Origin: Paraglaciecola mesophila KMM 241 | GTDB lineage: Bacteria > Pseudomonadota > Gammaproteobacteria > Enterobacterales > Alteromonadaceae | Direction of reading: 5' to 3' | Length of the DNA stretch: 64,000 bases | Assembly: GCF_000315015.1 (NCBI RefSeq) | Contig: NZ_BAEP01000047.1 | Coordinates: forward strand, 62,001-126,000 | In this document: positions 56,733 through 64,000 of the stretch, piece after piece | Layout: every line of letters starts with the position of its first letter | Numbering within the stretch: position 1 is the first letter of the stretch | Made by a program: the position numbers and the translations under genes | The notes under the pieces: model-generated | Told to the model about the DNA's origin: nothing | What the model saw: the letters and a program-made list of their open reading frames with translations, nothing else | The model's database searches: none

Positions 56733-59395
56733 TTTGCTGACTTACGTGAACGTCTGCCTATGAACATCAGCATACTCACCAAACCAAGCCATACGTAACC
56801 AAATGAGCCAGCGCCACCAGAGCCACTGTCTGCCGTTGGCGCAGTAGTCGTGGGAGTTGCTGTAACCGTTAGCGTTAGGGTTGCACTGTCGGTGGCAATG
56901 CCATCGCTTACAATATAGGTCAGGCTTTCATTGCCTGAAAACCCACTAGCTGGTTGATAACTTATTTGGTTGCCACTAATGCTAACAGTCCCTGAGCCAG
57001 TGTAACTTACGTCGCTGATACTTAGGTTGTCGCCATCGATATCAGTATCATTATTTAGCACACTGATAAGCGTGGCAGCGCTATCCTGCTCAACGGTTTG
57101 GCTGTCATCGCTGGCTTGTGGATCATCATTGACCGGGTTAACACTCAGCACCAAAGGGAAAGCACCTGAGTCTTCGATACCGTCATTGACAGTGACCGAG
57201 ACCGACAGCTCGCCGCTAAAGTTCGCATCAGGCACTATGGTCACACCATCTTCAATACTGTAATTACTGCCTGCTTGCAACGCTAAGGTGAAGTTATCTG
57301 GGTAGCTAGAGTCTGGGTCAGTGACTTGTAAGGCAGTTAACGTCAGGGTAAGTGTGTCGTCTTCATTGACGCTTAATACAGACTGGCCATCAATTACAGG
57401 GGCGACATTTGAACCACCTTGAGTAATCTCAAAGTTGGCAGGGTTTATAGCGTAAAAGACGTTATCCACACAGCTGACTTTTATACGTGCTCTGGTGGTG
57501 TTGGTGTTTGGTGAAAATACCACTTGTTCGCCATCATTGGGGGTGTCGCTTATAAGAATACTGTCAAAAGTATTATCACCGTCTAAATCTGCTGTGATGT
57601 GCACCGAGGGGCAACTAATCGGTGCACTTTGTGTACTGGCGGTATTCCAGGTAATGGTTTGAAGGGCATTGCCTTGCCAAACACTGGTCGCGGTGGGCTG
57701 TGTTACAGCAAATGCGGTGCCCGTATTTGTGACACTCAGCATAACGTCAGCAGTGTCTACACCGCCTCTATTGTCTTTTACCGTAACGCGAAAGTTTAGT
57801 TCTCGATCGGTTGTAGGGTAAGCCTCACCAAAACTAACGGTATTATCTAGCACATCCTCTAAAGCAGGGAAATAACGATAACTCTCACTGACTGCAGAGT
57901 ACGAGCGAAACAGTGGATTCGCGCCATTATCGCTGCGCATTTCGCTGGCGGTTGCCGTTCCGCCCGTGTCGCCACCGGCATCAATTTGCTCCCAGGTATA
58001 GGTTAGTGTTTCATCATCAGTTGCTTGTGCATCGAGTATAAATGGCGTGTTGGCTGGAATAGTGTAATTTGTTGAGGCCAAGGAGACTTGTGGCGCAGCA
58101 TTGTTCAAACTGACTGTGGTGCCGCAAAGACGGCCGCGTCCAGTCTCAACATAGTCTCGTATTTGTTCCACTGAGCCCGCGTGAAAAAAAGGTGAACTGG
58201 TGTTTTGTAAATTCTGAGTGCCGCATATACCTGCGTACGACATAATTGTAGAGCCACTGCCTGGCTCAAATGCGCTCGAACTGCTGCGTTGCTCTTCATC
58301 ACAGGAGTCAAAATCTTGCGCGTTAAAAGAGTGTTCGGCGTCCAGTTGGTGGCCCAGTTCATGGATCACCAAATCAATGTAAAAGCGCTCCCCTTGGGGG
58401 GAAGTATTGCCAGTATACCCTCTGGCTTTGTGGGTACTCAAACAAACTACGCCAACGAAGGCTAGACCGCCTGGGTTAGTGGCAAGCAAATGCCCTATAT
58501 CATAATTGCTAGAGCCTACGGCATCATCAACGACTTGTTGATTGGTATCTAAATCTTCGTTTGCATCACTGTTGGTAAAGGGGTCGGTAGCGGCATCTGT
58601 GTAAATAATGTCTTCGTTATCAATCAGCTCAAACTGTATGGCGGTATCTACCAGTAAAATCTGATTCACTCGGTTGACCAAGGTGATCATTTCTGCCACG
58701 GCGTCGGCTTTTGTTCCACCTACTGCTTGAGTGTATTCACCGGTCGCACTGAGGGCTAATCGGTAGGTGGTTAAAGTATCGCCTGTGGTTTTCTGGGCGG
58801 TGGTTAAATCGGTAATGCTTTTTTCTTGTGCTGAAAGGGTGTCAATGGAATCATCCATCCCCTGTGGTAGCAGGCTTTCGCCGTCAGAATCCAGGTAATA
58901 ATAGCTAACATATTGTTCGTCGTTTTTTTCGTAAACTGGGCTTAATAATGCCCATTGGCCATTTTGACGAAATATACCCGTTAGCCCTTTATGAGTCAGG
59001 CTGAAACGCCCAACATTTAGCGGAGCATTCACTTGCACCGCGTCATAGGACATAAATCGAGGGTAGCGCGCAGCTAAATCATCAGACATCACGCGGGAAG
59101 GCGTGAGCGTAAAGTCAGCAAAAGTACCATCTGGTAAAGGCAGCGCTAAGGTGATAGCGGCGGTTTTATCTGAGAAACGCTGTTGCAATGACTCGCTGGC
59201 AAGGGACTGATAGTTACCTTTAACCACGGCAACTTTTGCCGTGTTGTTCCCAGTGCTAAATTTAGCTTGGGCTGAAGCTACCCACAAAGATTCAGCAGCG
59301 GCGCTGCCAGCGCTAAGTGCACCGATGCCAGAGGCGGCGATAAGTAACATACGTTGGGCAAATTTACTGAAATTGTATTTGTTTACTACCTGCAT
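56720..59395 (-). CDS. Reprolysin-like metalloprotease with GlyGly-CTERM sorting signal
   Basis: An 891-aa secreted protease. A signal peptide (ending GSAAAES) is followed by a propeptide-like region, a reprolysin-type zinc domain with HELGHQLDAEH (His345, His349 and His355), Met-turn IMSYAGICG, then cadherin/Ig-like repeats rich in D, N, T (NEDDTLTLTLTALQVTDPD, in parts). The C-terminus SGSGGAGSFGYVWLGLVSML followed by GRRSRK is a GlyGly-CTERM signal, a Gly-rich motif, helix and basic tail cut by rhombosortase, which suggests export by type II secretion and surface attachment. The stop overlaps the lipoprotein gene by 13 nt. Confidence 0.87.
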   Translation of the reverse strand: MQVVNKYNFSKFAQRMLLIAASGIGALSAGSAAAESLWVASAQAKFSTGNNTAKVAVVKGNYQSLASESLQQRFSDKTAAITLALPLPDGTFADFTLTPSRVMSDDLAARYPRFMSYDAVQVNAPLNVGRFSLTHKGLTGIFRQNGQWALLSPVYEKNDEQYVSYYYLDSDGESLLPQGMDDSIDTLSAQEKSITDLTTAQKTTGDTLTTYRLALSATGEYTQAVGGTKADAVAEMITLVNRVNQILLVDTAIQFELIDNEDIIYTDAATDPFTNSDANEDLDTNQQVVDDAVGSSNYDIGHLLATNPGGLAFVGVVCLSTHKARGYTGNTSPQGERFYIDLVIHELGHQLDAEHSFNAQDFDSCDEEQRSSSSAFEPGSGSTIMSYAGICGTQNLQNTSSPFFHAGSVEQIRDYVETGRGRLCGTTVSLNNAAPQVSLASTNYTIPANTPFILDAQATDDETLTYTWEQIDAGGDTGGTATASEMRSDNGANPLFRSYSAVSESYRYFPALEDVLDNTVSFGEAYPTTDRELNFRVTVKDNRGGVDTADVMLSVTNTGTAFAVTQPTATSVWQGNALQTITWNTASTQSAPISCPSVHITADLDGDNTFDSILISDTPNDGEQVVFSPNTNTTRARIKVSCVDNVFYAINPANFEITQGGSNVAPVIDGQSVLSVNEDDTLTLTLTALQVTDPDSSYPDNFTLALQAGSNYSIEDGVTIVPDANFSGELSVSVTVNDGIEDSGAFPLVLSVNPVNDDPQASDDSQTVEQDSAATLISVLNNDTDIDGDNLSISDVSYTGSGTVSISGNQISYQPASGFSGNESLTYIVSDGIATDSATLTLTVTATPTTTAPTADSGSGGAGSFGYVWLGLVSMLMFIGRRSRKSAKCAC

Positions 59396-59701
59396 AAAAC
59401 AACCTTGAACAATTGACTGCTTTCGGGGAGCGTCCCGATTAAGCTAAGCGGCCAGCTTAAAATTAAAGAACAGTCTGATCCTTGCTTGTTCTACTTCACT
59501 TGATACCGACACGACAAAAACGTCAAGCCTGAACAGTGACACGAGCCTTATTCTAGTGATAAATCGTGAAACTTGTATCACAAATCTTGAGTTTTACTGG
59601 CTGAACAGAGTATGAATTAGCAAATAGCGTATTTTACCGACACGGGAATCAGGTAGAATATCACTATTCTACCGACCTCATCGCCCCGAGCAATAAAGCT
59701 T
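59396..59701 (+). promoter_or_regulatory. Intergenic region with a perfect 9-bp inverted repeat before the small CPxC gene
   Basis: GGTAGAATA (59652-59660) and TATTCTACC (59665-59673) form a perfect 9-bp inverted repeat with a 4-nt spacer, 28 nt before the start codon at 59702. It includes a TAGAAT that may be a -10 hexamer, so an operator is likely, though a leader hairpin is possible. A weaker TTAAGCT/AGCTTAA repeat lies at 59439-59460. No other gene is seen in this 306-nt gap. Confidence 0.5.
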
Positions 59702-59848
59702 ATGCCAACAGAAAAGCGTGATGCGCGACCAACAAAAGTCAACTATTTCGGTATGTTAAAAACAGATTGTCCAAAATGTATGCGCATGCGCTATATCATT
59801 CTGTGGGGCATACTGATGGCTATGATGTACTTCTGGTTTTGGGGTTAA
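59702..59848 (+). CDS. 48-aa CPxC membrane microprotein
   Basis: A short ORF of 48 codons, absent from automatic size cut-offs. It starts MPTEKRDARPTKVNYF and contains CPKC (residues 23-26), then MRMRYIILWGILMAMMYFWFW, a clear single membrane helix close to the end. A CPxC next to a helix suggests a metal- or thiol-active small membrane protein. The stop is 13 nt before the next gene, with AAGGAAC in between, and a perfect inverted repeat sits upstream, which supports a real operon. The family is unknown. Confidence 0.7.
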   Translation: MPTEKRDARPTKVNYFGMLKTDCPKCMRMRYIILWGILMAMMYFWFWG

Positions 59849-59861
59849 ATAAAGGAACAAA

Positions 59862-60551
59862 ATGCAAGATGTAATACAGATCCGCGCTTCTGCGAAACGT
59901 AATGTTCTCACCACTAGTTTGTTTGGTGTTGCCGGCATTTTTGTGGCCGCTGCTATTTTTGCTTGGCTGCCTGAGGCATTCTTTTTAGCCGGTGTGTTTG
60001 TGACGAGTGCTTCAATAGTGGCATTGTTAATTGCGTGGTTTAAGTTTCGTGAGCCTATTTTCAGCTTAGAGTTATCCCATGATTCTATTTGTTACCAGCA
60101 TCGAAAAGGACAATGGCATGTGAGTTGGCACAATATTCAACGTATTGATGTCCCTCGCGCGCATCGAGACTTAGCACTTGAAGATTTAAGCTTAGTGGGC
60201 ATAAAACTTAAAGATTATCGGCCTTTTTTAACCACTACACCGATCAAGTTGATGATCCATTTGTTGATGGAGCAGCGTTCTTTACTGTTACTAGGAGATA
60301 AAGCTGACAGTGCCTCAGGACTGAGTTTCAGTGCCAACCTTGTAGAGGACGATAAACACAAGTTACCTGATGGAACTGTGCTTACCGGCACGCAAGCCAT
60401 GCTAGCTAATCGAATGACCAAGTTGCGTGAGCGATTAGGTTACGACTTGTATATCAACGTGTCTGAGCTTGACCGCAGTGAGCAAGAGTTCGTGCGGCTA
60501 TTGCGTGAATGCCAAGAGTTTGTTCAAAACCAACAGAAGCAAGATGCTTAG
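59862..60551 (+). CDS. DUF2982-like membrane protein
   Basis: A 229-aa protein with two helices near the N-terminus (about 17-36 and 40-60), followed by a cytoplasmic domain containing WHNIQRIDVPRAHRDLALEDL and ERLGYDLYINVSELDRSEQEF. It resembles the DUF2982 family of Vibrio/Shewanella-type bacteria as I remember it, with no established function. It directly follows the 48-aa CPxC gene and is convergent with the histidine kinase gene. The ATG at 59862 is supported by AAGGA. Confidence 0.75.
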   Translation: MQDVIQIRASAKRNVLTTSLFGVAGIFVAAAIFAWLPEAFFLAGVFVTSASIVALLIAWFKFREPIFSLELSHDSICYQHRKGQWHVSWHNIQRIDVPRAHRDLALEDLSLVGIKLKDYRPFLTTTPIKLMIHLLMEQRSLLLLGDKADSASGLSFSANLVEDDKHKLPDGTVLTGTQAMLANRMTKLRERLGYDLYINVSELDRSEQEFVRLLRECQEFVQNQQKQDA

Positions 60552-60590
60552 TATTGGCTAACATATTGACATCATCAGGGATGAATATGA

Positions 60591-63500
60591 CTAATCCCTG
60601 ATGCTGTGTTTGATGACATCCTTTTGTTTCAACAGGGCTTTAACATCGTTAATCAGTCTGGCCAAAGACGAGGGCACCTTATCAAATTGTTCTCGCTTCA
60701 ATTGGCTCTCTAATTCTGAGCAACTACTATGCAACGCTACCGCACCGGTATAGCAACATACCCCGTGCAGTGCATGCACAACTTGTTGCAGTTCATTATG
60801 TTCAAGGTGCGCTTGCAGTCGTTCAAATTTGCTTTCAAAAGAAGGAAGCTGCTCTATGAATTGTTTAAACAGGTCTCTGGCCGCGTCAGCATTTTGGTTG
60901 GCGCGTTTGAGTGCCAAGGGCCAATTAAACACTACTACGTGTTCTTTTTCTTCCTCCCCTTGATGACACCAACGATTAATCAAGTCAACTAGGTCCGAAA
61001 GGTCGAGAGGTTTCGGCAAGTAATCATCCATACCACTATTTAACAGCCGCTGCTGTTCTTCCTTAAACGCGTGGGCCGTTACTGCAATAATAGGTGTACC
61101 GAAATTAAGATTCGTTTCTCGAATTAATTTGGTTGCTTGTAAGCCATCCATATTAGGCATTTGCACATCCATCAATATCAGATCAAATTCGCTTTCCTTG
61201 CATAAATTGACCGCATCTTGGCCACTGAACGCGAGTTTAAGCTCAAGGCGTGATGGTTTAAGCCAAGTGCTTAACAAGCGCAGATTCATTTCCATATCAT
61301 CCACCGCCAGTACAGTAACTGCAGGCAATTCTTGCAGGCGCTTTTGCAACTCATTAACCGGTGCTTGTGTGGGCTTGTGCATAATTTCTTTCAGCTTGCC
61401 TGGAGTCAGAGGTAAACGTAGTTGAGGGGAGAATTGCCCAGTAAACTGAGAAAAACGACAACAAGAATCCTCGCCTGAGCACAACAACACCTTACGTTTG
61501 GCCACGATATTGCTAGCGCTCGAAAAAGCCTGTTCATTGGTTGCTTGATTATGCGGGTGTATGCAAAAGATCACGCAATCAAATGCTTGTGTGCAGGTTT
61601 GTAAGAAAGTAACCGAGTCGACACTCGTTACTCGCGCCCCAAGGGACTTAAGTAATTTACTGGCGGTGAATCGCGCGTTGGGGTAAGGCTCATACAGTAA
61701 TACCGTTTGATCTTGCCAGTCACTTTTTGGCGAAATACTGGGTTTAGTGTTTAAAATATTCATGCGAACCGTGACATTGAAGGTACTGCCTTGACCTGGG
61801 GAGCTTTGTAGCGACAATTGCCCGTGCATTAATTTGACTAACTCTTTGCAGATAACCAAACCTAGCCCAGTGCCTTGGTAAGAGCGATTCAGCGCATCAT
61901 CAACCTGCGAAAACGCGGTAAACAGTTTGCGCTTATCTTCTCGGCTAATACCAATACCCGTGTCTTCAATTTTAATGGTTAACTCAAAAATACCGTGCTC
62001 TAGCACCTTACCCGATGCCGCTAAGCCAATGTGTCCGGTATCGGTAAATTTAAGGGCGTTGCCCAATAAATTATTCAGTATTTGACGGATCCTATAGCTG
62101 TCACCTATCAGCTTGAGCGGCAATGGTTCGATGTCGTAAACAAACTCAAGGCCTTTGAGATGAGCGGATTTAGCCATCACGCCTATCATTTCTTCGAGTA
62201 ACTCGTTTATTGAAAACGGGTGACTGTTAATTTGAAGCTTGCCCGCCTCAATTTTCGATACATCCAGCACATCGTTAACTATGGTCATTAAATTATCAGC
62301 GGCAGCATTGATAATATTAATTTGGTCGCGTTTATCGGTAGAGAAGTCACCTTGTTGCAACTCTTTACTAAAACCAAGAATGGCGTTTAATGGAGTTCTT
62401 ATTTCGTGACTCATGTTAGCCAAAAACTGAGACTTTACATTGCTTGCAGCGACCGCTTCTTTTCGAGCAATGTCCAGACGTACGTTTTGTTCTTCTACTA
62501 ATTCGATGTTATTGCGTAAATCATTGGTGGCTTGCTGTACTTCAAGTTCTAACTGGTGACGGCTTTTATCCATTAACGCCAACGAAAATAATGCGGATTC
62601 AAAGAACACACCGAACTGAAAGCAATAGGTGGTGAAGAAATTAGAAGGCAACATATCCACCAAGCTAAACATACCAATCAATGCGCATGTGGCTAAAATA
62701 CTCCATGCGAAAATAAAATAGCGTGCGGCATAAAACTGATTTGAGTAGCTTTCAAACCCTGCATAGGTGTAGCAACTAATGGCCAACATACTGACCACAT
62801 ACACAGCGGCATTTTGCCAAACGGGAGGGAATAAGTTGACCAAAGAGCACAAGCCCATCACAGCCAGAAGGCCAATACTGACTTTTATGAAAGGAAGTGT
62901 TCTAGGGGCGGTGTCTTTGGCCTCCAAAAACACTAAGGTAAACACCCCAGAGCCAATGCCAATCATGACAAAAATGATATCTGTGTGCATGTCAAACCAA
63001 TGGGATAGTGCTTGAGGAAGCATCATACTAGCGTGACCCCCCCACACGAATTGCCAAACAATAACCGTGCAGATATACCCGACATAAGCTAATAGACTAG
63101 ACTCACGCAGGGCAAAATAGACCACCAAATTGTAAATGGCTAAAATGATCAAGCCACCGTAAAACAACCCCCACAACAAGCTATCATAAAAGCTCTGCAT
63201 TTCATGTGAAGTACTAGATTTGATGCTAATGGGCGCGACTAAGCTGCTATGCTGGCTCTGCAAACGCACAAACAGCTCAACGGTTTGCGCATAGGGCAAT
63301 TCGACTTTCATCATAGGTAAGCGATAGTGAGTTTTCACGCCGAGCTTACCTTGAAAACTTGAAGCAATAATTTGCCCATCTTGTATCAGGTACATATCAA
63401 CATTATCTAGCTGCGAAAACGCTACACTGACCACCCATTTGTCTGTGGTTGTGACATTACTCAAGGTGGTGTAGAGCCATACACCATGTTCGGAAAAACC

Positions 63501-63758
63501 ATAATTAGGGTTGCCGCCTGAGTGCCAAACGAACTGGGATAGCATGTCTCGCGCTTGGGTCACACTTAGCTCTATGCCGTCTTCTTGCATAACGCTAATG
63601 GATGAAGACAGGCTAACTTCTTGATCTTTAGAGATAAGTTGCACAAGGCTTTCGGCTTGTTGGGCATTGCCGATTGACACTCCCCACAAGGCCATCAGGC
63701 AAACCAATAGGGCCAGCCAAAGCTGCGTAGGGTGTTTTAAAAAGTCGTAAAGCCTCAA
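60591..63758 (-). CDS. 7TM hybrid histidine kinase with receiver and Hpt domains
   Basis: A 1055-aa phosphorelay protein. After a short signal/anchor come a 7TMR-DISMED2 type periplasmic sensor (about 40-180), seven membrane helices (195-395), a coiled coil (400-440), HisKA with phosphoacceptor His451 (MSHEIRTPLN), HATPase (about 560-680, DTGIGISREDKRKLF and GTGLGLVICKEL), a degenerate receiver-like region (about 700-780, DQTVLLYEPYPNARF), a true receiver (AVDDMEMNLRLL and DLILMDVQMPNMDGLQ, phosphoacceptor Asp in ILMDVQMP), and a C-terminal Hpt with HALHGVCCYTGA. The ligand is unknown; 7TM-DISM kinases often sense carbohydrates. No partner response regulator is adjacent. Confidence 0.92.
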   Translation of the reverse strand: MRLYDFLKHPTQLWLALLVCLMALWGVSIGNAQQAESLVQLISKDQEVSLSSSISVMQEDGIELSVTQARDMLSQFVWHSGGNPNYGFSEHGVWLYTTLSNVTTTDKWVVSVAFSQLDNVDMYLIQDGQIIASSFQGKLGVKTHYRLPMMKVELPYAQTVELFVRLQSQHSSLVAPISIKSSTSHEMQSFYDSLLWGLFYGGLIILAIYNLVVYFALRESSLLAYVGYICTVIVWQFVWGGHASMMLPQALSHWFDMHTDIIFVMIGIGSGVFTLVFLEAKDTAPRTLPFIKVSIGLLAVMGLCSLVNLFPPVWQNAAVYVVSMLAISCYTYAGFESYSNQFYAARYFIFAWSILATCALIGMFSLVDMLPSNFFTTYCFQFGVFFESALFSLALMDKSRHQLELEVQQATNDLRNNIELVEEQNVRLDIARKEAVAASNVKSQFLANMSHEIRTPLNAILGFSKELQQGDFSTDKRDQINIINAAADNLMTIVNDVLDVSKIEAGKLQINSHPFSINELLEEMIGVMAKSAHLKGLEFVYDIEPLPLKLIGDSYRIRQILNNLLGNALKFTDTGHIGLAASGKVLEHGIFELTIKIEDTGIGISREDKRKLFTAFSQVDDALNRSYQGTGLGLVICKELVKLMHGQLSLQSSPGQGSTFNVTVRMNILNTKPSISPKSDWQDQTVLLYEPYPNARFTASKLLKSLGARVTSVDSVTFLQTCTQAFDCVIFCIHPHNQATNEQAFSSASNIVAKRKVLLCSGEDSCCRFSQFTGQFSPQLRLPLTPGKLKEIMHKPTQAPVNELQKRLQELPAVTVLAVDDMEMNLRLLSTWLKPSRLELKLAFSGQDAVNLCKESEFDLILMDVQMPNMDGLQATKLIRETNLNFGTPIIAVTAHAFKEEQQRLLNSGMDDYLPKPLDLSDLVDLINRWCHQGEEEKEHVVVFNWPLALKRANQNADAARDLFKQFIEQLPSFESKFERLQAHLEHNELQQVVHALHGVCCYTGAVALHSSCSELESQLKREQFDKVPSSLARLINDVKALLKQKDVIKHSIRD

Positions 63759-63888
63759 AGTGTCTCCTGCACAGCTAGAATTAACTCAAAGGCCCGTCGA
63801 AAATATTTTGCTAATTGGCGACAATCTTTGTAGTTAACATAGATATCTTTATAATTGTTATGTTCTTACCATCACTGGAAATAATCTA

Positions 63889-64000
63889 TGATACTTCGTC
63901 GTTTGATTCTACTTTCTTTTGTCAGTTTTGCTGGCATAGCTAAGCCCTTACCGTTAGAAAAGCTCTCTCTACCTACTGGGTACAGCATTGAAATCTACGC
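63889..64000 (+). CDS. Start of a probable PQQ-type sugar dehydrogenase (3' end outside window)
   Basis: Only 37 codons are visible. The frame starts at ATG 63889 with a signal peptide MILRRLILLSFVSFAGIAKP and continues LPLEKLSLPTGYSIEIY. The phrase LSLPTGYSIEIYA-like recalls the N-terminus of soluble glucose/sorbosone dehydrogenase-type proteins (LPxGFxIxVYA). This is a weak match to a short segment, so the call is tentative. It is divergent from the hybrid kinase, with a 130-nt shared region. Confidence 0.5.

Overview
The window is chromosomal DNA of a marine gammaproteobacterium of the Alteromonadales. The best guess is an Alteromonadaceae member of the Paraglaciecola/Glaciecola/Pseudoalteromonas atlantica type; this rests on remembered protein similarity and was not tested by a search. 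Supporting clues are the Na+-translocating NQR operon with its ApbE and NqrM maturation genes, a second elongation factor G of the Vibrio/Alteromonas type, a GlyGly-CTERM protease, several large secreted hydrolases and ATACCAATTCCATTAA-type palindromic repeats. Most of the window is core genome. I see no tRNA, rRNA, CRISPR array, prophage, transposase gene or recognisable defence system.

Layout. 1-7042: nqrABCDEF (nqrA cut by the window edge), a strong terminator, then apbE and nqrM, which attach FMN to NqrB/NqrC and mature the complex. 7111-8208: dinB (DNA polymerase IV) behind a full LexA box. 8332-20705: small DUF1653 gene, metallo-beta-lactamase-fold hydrolase, two exported amidohydrolases (one fused to a beta-propeller), the second EF-G, a diguanylate cyclase and an orphan GAF-containing secretion/pilus ATPase. 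20851-26027: the S10 ribosomal operon (rpsJ to rpsQ) with promoter, an L4-type leader attenuator and terminator. 26079-34024: secreted S41 protease, PilJ-like protein with a degenerate GGDEF domain, catalase, and an envelope operon (beta-barrel protein, PstS-like protein, PqiA-like protein). 34055-43327: purU, thpR, hrpB, an SDR/TetR pair, PBP1b and a TonB-like proline-rich protein. 43585-45512: PII and ammonium transporter under a sigma-54/NtrC promoter. 45694-51770: DyP-type peroxidase with an altered catalytic motif, class III nucleotide cyclase, hemL, pyrB, P-loop kinase and SGNH esterase. 51992-64000: a MITE-like palindrome abutting an astacin-like protease, divergent Lrp/LysE genes, FKBP isomerase, a GlyGly-CTERM metalloprotease with an overlapping lipoprotein gene, a 48-residue CPxC membrane protein paired with a DUF2982-like protein, a large 7TM hybrid histidine kinase, and the start of a probable sugar dehydrogenase.

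How the genes work together. The clearest functional units are sodium-pump structure plus maturation (nqr-apbE-nqrM), nitrogen sensing and uptake (PII-AmtB), and ribosomal protein synthesis with autogenous control. Several genes suggest surface life: cyclic-di-GMP enzymes, pilus-type sensor and ATPase parts, and secreted proteases.

The points most worth checking are the DyP-type peroxidase whose conserved GFxDG aspartate is a tyrosine, the repeat element that ends at the astacin-like gene's stop codon, the unannotated 48-aa CPxC protein behind a perfect 9-bp inverted repeat, the orphan GAF-GspE ATPase, and the GlyGly-CTERM protease/lipoprotein overlap. I found no convincing wholly new multi-gene system here.
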